In this document: piece by piece, positions 14,101 to 20,100 of the stretch
Layout: every line of letters starts with the position of its first letter
How positions within the stretch are numbered: position 1 is the stretch's first letter
Assembly (NCBI GenBank): GCA_003118195.1
Contig: BEXV01000131.1
Span: 22,347 to 86,346, forward strand
Reading direction: 5' to 3'
Source: Hemicentrotus pulcherrimus
Lineage: Eukaryota; Echinodermata; Echinoidea; Camarodonta; Strongylocentrotidae
Length of the DNA: 64,000 bases
Notes under the pieces: model-generated
Databases searched by the model: none
The model's input: only the letters and a program-made list of their open reading frames with translations
What the model was told of the DNA's origin: nothing
Program-made: the position numbers and the translations under genes

Positions 14101-17100
14101 AACATGTCTATACCAACCACATATAGTGAAGGTTCCTTTGCCTATGCTGCTCCAGTCTTTATGGAATAGTAAATGCCTATACAATAGATAAATTTTAAGT
14201 GTGCCCTTAAAATACACTTATTCCAAATGTTTAATTTAAATGCAGATTAAAGGAACTCTGCGCTGGCGCGTGTTTCAAAGCCCATAGGGACATTGTAATG
14301 TGTTATGCGCTATACAAGAATAGTTATTATTATTATCATTATCATTATCATCATTATTCAGGAGCGCCATGAGGGTCAAGTCTGAAAGACATAAGCGCTA
14401 TACAAGAACCCACTGTTACTATTTTTATTATTAAAGGGAAATGAAAATCATATCTATTTATCATAGCTGGAGTCATTATTCCGGGGAACAAGCCTTGCTC
14501 CTCTCGACTTTGTGGATGTTGAGGTGCTGACTTCAGTCATAGTCTCGGAGAACGATCTCCGTGCTAGCTTCGCTCTCTACTTCGCTCCAGACTCACATCA
14601 CAACGAAGAGGAAATCAACGAAATCTTTTACAACGCGCTCGGGAATAGAGTTAGCTTCGCCAACGGAAATGTCATTGTACCAGAAAGCTTCGATCTGAGT
14701 AGGTCGCATCTAAAATTAAAGCCCTTTCGTAAAACGCATGAAAAGGAACACATATTTCAAGTCCTTTTAACATAATTTCCCGCATTAACATCAAGCAGAT
14801 CCTCTTTCTTGTTTTATACGCATCACGAATAAATGAAATGAAAAGAATAATATGCATCATTTCTGGAGATAAGTATGCTGTTTATATGTCTTCGTTTTCT
14901 ACAATGTATTCCATTTTTTGTGTGTAAATATTATTGTATGTACAGGACTCTTTTGTAAAGCAGGCCTTTGGCACTAAAAAGACTACCCTGTTTTTTAAAA
15001 TAAAACTTATTTTTAACAAGATTTTACGAAATTTACTACTTTTTCCCATTCTTCATTTTTATTGGTAAACATTATGCTCATTTTCTGACATATACACTAT
15101 TGTATGGTTTGATATTTTGTAGCCGTAACAGAATACCGTGGAGAGTTCACTCTGAGGAGTATCGTTCCAACTGTTGACCAGGTAGACTTCACATCATGTT
15201 GCTCCGATCCTAATAGTCCAAGTTATCAAGCAGTCCTACAGAAGATCTACGACCATGTGAGTAGAAGAAAAAACAAAAAATCCAGATTACTTGTTATTAC
15301 TTGTCATTTAAGTAGATGAGCTTTGGCTTGGTAGGGTCAACGGACTATGCATGGGTACAGTTTTCGTATCCCTGCCGCAGCACTAAATGACATAAATGTC
15401 CTTTAGCAAAACATTAATTTTCGTTTGTCACACGCGACATTCGAATGAGGAAAATGTGTACCTGGCAGGACTAAATTCTTTAAAATGCTAGAGCGCCATA
15501 ATGGCAGCCATGTCAAAACTTGGAGTAATATTTGTGGAGCGCTATGAGTGTCAAGTTTGAAGGACATGAATGACCGCCATTCAAGAACCCATTATTTTAT
15601 CCTGACTGGGTGGGTGGGAAGTACAGTCGACCGGCCATTTGCGACCACCTGTACAGAAAGACCACCAGAATGTAAAGACCACATTTCTGTTTCCGTCGAA
15701 CAGTTTTTCTTATGAGAACCTGCCCTAAAGTAACATGTACCTAAAGACTACCTTTTTGTCTCCTTTGAGTAGTTTTTATATGCAGGTTGCGCTTTATTTT
15801 AAACTTCCAAAACATGGACTTCATGATATAACTTCAGCTACATGCCTACTATTTTTATGGGATGAAAATCCGGCAAATTATAGAAAAACTACATTAGAAA
15901 ATTAAGCAATTCCTTTCTCAGTTTTGTTTTAAACGTTGATTGTAAAGCAAATCATTAATTACCTCCTTGCCACAAATTAGGTCATCTTATCTACTTGTGG
16001 CAATATAACCTAACGTATCATAAATATATTGTTTCAACTTTCTGCTATTTTGTCATCTGTTCAGTTTGCTGCTACATTTGGGAGTATGTCTCTCATTCTA
16101 ATGACTCGTATCCTGCCGCTTCGAGAAGGGAGCGTCATAGTCCCATACACGCTTACATTTGATGGATTTACATCAGTAACCCTAAACAACATAGTGACTG
16201 CTTTCAACGCTACAGTCCAGGAACCGACAAGGGAGCTCTCCCAAACCGATCTCTTTCTCGCCCTGACTAGTGACGGTGGAATTGGTGAAACAGTTGGTAA
16301 GTCTGAACATGTACATCTGGATATAGCGGCATATCTACAAACAAAATGTTTAAGTGTTGATCATTCCACTCATAGATAATCATATCTGATCATTGATCAA
16401 TAAAACATCTATAAAATTACTGTTATGCACACTCAATAAGCTCATTATGTAATTATGACTTGGTTTTTATTCATGTTTGTACCTACTTTCCTGTTTTTGT
16501 CTTTCTTCAATACAGAGATATGTCCAGCTGGCTACTGTAGCAATGGAGGTACTTGCAATGTCGTTACAACAGACACGTATGCCTTTGAGTGCAGGTAAAC
16601 CTCCCATTTCGTAGAATTAAACACACTTACAAAATAAGATCTTACAAATACACCAATTTCATGTTAATGCATGATAGTTATATCTAATGTGCTTAGTGAT
16701 ATAAAATTGAAGCGCCAAAGCGGTTGAAATCGAGACCAACTGCCCGGCCCATTTTGACTCGATGTTTTGATATAAAGCTCTTTCGCATTGTATCTTAATA
16801 GCATCACGAAATTAAATATTATTCTAGGTATCAAGGCAACATAATTCTTATCATTTATGTAGACATATAAAATTATAATTACAATATATTATGTTACAAT
16901 ACTATTGATTTCTGTCAAACCTCTGATAGTCCTGATATAAAGGACATTACATAACGTGTTCTATCTCCTAGGTATGTCATGCATTCTTTAATAGCATAAC
17001 CAACCATCCTTACAACCGTTAAATTATCTGAAGTTGATCAACTAGCTTGCATCTACTTTCGATGTCACTTTATTAAATTGTATTCATAACTTTGATATCA

Positions 17101-20100
17101 TACCTTGGAAGGAGGCATAAAGTTATCCAAAACTTATTTGCCCTTCGGTGTCCGCTAGTTGGTTACTCTTGAATGTGTCGATGTGCAGTTACGGATGAAC
17201 ACGGACAGTTGAATAGTTCATCAGGATTAAACTTGTCCTTCTTCAGTCAACAATACATATCAAGATTTGATTTGAAAGAATTGAGAGATTGATCTCGATT
17301 GCGGAAGTCTATGCTTCATGAATTATTACATTTATGTTTTGATTTTTGTCATTTTTCCAAAACAGTTGTCAGTCTGGGTTTACAGGAGCACAGTGTCAAA
17401 ATATGAGAAGTAAGTTTACACTGATGTCATCCGATGAAGGTTTTTCTTATGGACTCTTATCAAACTTTCGTGGTCGGAGATGTTAAACGCTTTACATGAC
17501 GGTTTTCACGATAAGGCACAGAATAAATATATTTGGTAGACACTAATATTATAAGGCTTTAGGCAAAATCTTTTCATTATTAAATTCAACTTGGTGTGAC
17601 TTGATTTTTGATAAATTTCTAAATTTCTTGTTCTCTTAAATTCGTATAAATATCTTTTTAAATAAAGTTGGTTCTGAATGAGGAATAAATAAATTATGAT
17701 ATTTTTCTACTTGTGGCAGGTTTATGTGTCCTACAGCCGACTTATTATAGTTAATTAAAATTCGAATCTAAATATTCATTTATTTCCAAAGTCAGTGCAT
17801 CGATCAATCAAAGTAGATGACACACATTCTCAAATAATCTAAAAACCGATAATTACATATTTACTTATCTTTTAAGTAGTGATTGGTTTGAAGCATAGTT
17901 TGGCGTGTATAGACCGTGGTTTTTAGTTATTGTCCGGTACGTCACTGTTTCTAACAAGATTGCAACTACTTTTCAAAAATCAATCTTGGGCAATTCAATA
18001 GCCTTGTGCGTCACCAACTGAAATGTTCGAACATGACAATGACTTTATTATAATGTTTTCCCAACATGATTTCTATGGGGTATACAATAGGGTATTGAAA
18101 CTACCCTTGATTTTTTTTTCTTCTTAAAAAATAGTGTTTTATGTTCATAATGCAATTCTTTTACGACCACCTTGCAGGCCCGCTGAGCACGGTTGAGATC
18201 ATCGGTATCTTCCTGGGTGTGCTTGGTTTGATCATTATTCTCTTGGTCGTATGTTGCTGCTGTCTGTGGTTGATGGGTGCGAGGTCGAGAATGCCTGCTG
18301 ATGAGGAGTATCTGGTGGACAAAGCACCCCAACCCATGCTCATGCTGCCGATGGTGAAGAAAACGATCTCTAATCATTACATCCTTTACAAAATACTGTT
18401 GCATGATAGTTATTATATAAAAATGTCTCTTAATTGTGACACATTTCCAGGGGGTGCTCTCTTACATTTGTATGATGCGAAAGTACTACAATAAACTTAA
18501 CTGCGCTGTTTGCTATATTAAAAAAAAAATCATGACAGTGACACTATCATCGCACTTCAAGCAATTAGATCATCCTTCGGTACCCTTTCCCCCCATTAAT
18601 GAATCCCATCACAATAAGACGTGAATCTAAATCACCGTTCACGGTATACCGTGTAAGTAAAAAAAAAAGTTTACACCAGTAAAATTGTTTTAATTATTTA
18701 AAAAATCATCTATGAACAGTAAATTATTATACATTTTATGAAAGCGTGTTTTATCCCAAATCATTTGGTATCAATTTTGTATGGTATGTGATCACGCTTG
18801 GATGAATAGAAGGTATTGTTTGCTAGAGTGTAAAAATCGACTTGCGCCAAAGTGATGCCTCTAGTATATGTTGGGATTAGCGGAGTGGGAGAATGAATTA
18901 AATGTATCAAATGAAATGCATTGCATTTGCTTTTTTGCAGAAGCAAAGTCACACACAAACACACGCAAGCGCACAAATGTTCGTTGATATTTGATATTCG
19001 ATATTTGATATGTGTGGCATGATAAATTTTGTTAGGGATGTTATTTGAGCCGGCAAAGACCGAAATAATACCCAAATCCCAATTGATCTCAAACATCACA
19101 TAAGGAACTTTGGCGCAAGTCGATATTTGCACTCTCGCAAACAATGCCTTCTGTTCGTCCAAGCGTGAACGCAAACCACACACAAATTGTACTAAATGAT
19201 TCGGTATAAAACACTCTTTCATAGGTTGTATAATAATTTACTGTTCATAGATGATTTTTTTAAAATAATTAACAATTTTCTAGGTGTAAACTTTTTTTGA
19301 CTCACACTGTATGTGAAACATCGTTATAGGCGTACAAGAATCTACGTATTGTTGTTTGATAATACCATTCTAATCATGTTTAAACAACGACTTTAGTTTG
19401 ATTGCCTGAATACTAATCATTTTGTCTCCTCATAAGTGATTTCAGTTTCAAGTGAAATGCCAAGTTGGAGGGAATTAACAAGACAAACTGCAGAAATTTT
19501 AAAATGTTAAGGTTTAACTATTTTGGATAGCATTACTTTTAATCTAATGTACAGTCTTTGACGCAAATTCTTCTGCTCTTTGCGATGCTAGGATGAAGAT
19601 TATTACCGACCACCTCGTCGCCAGCGGCCAACCATCACCGAAATGCCCGAAGAACCAGACCTCCGACCATTCAGACCTCCCACTCCGCCCTCTCCGCCCC
19701 AATCTTCCTTTATGCACGACGATCCCTTCTTCGTACCACCCCCTGAACCATGGCAACCGCCACGACAGCAACCAATGATCCTTCCTCCTCGTCCGCAACA
19801 ACGACAACGCCCGAGGAGTCCACCTCGACAACGAAGAGAACGACCACCTGGTTACTATGAAACCCGGGTACCAGCACCTCCTCCTCCGCAACTGTCTCGC
19901 CAGATATTGGTGTTACCACCACAGGCTCCAAGATGGCACCGAATGAGGGTATATAGTAAACCGTGTGAAAAGTGAAAATAATAATAGATAAGATTCATTT
20001 TATGAGGAGACGAATCCACTTAAAATTAAATGCTTAAGGCGCACTATTGAAGAAAGATAGAACAAAGTTATACACAAGAATACCAATTGGAAAGGATACA

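Noticed and set aside
18761..19222. 153-codon minus-strand open frame
   Set aside because: It lies inside the Tc1-like MITE, covering both inverted arms and the middle, has no domain similarity and no splice context. It is a chance frame in repeat DNA.
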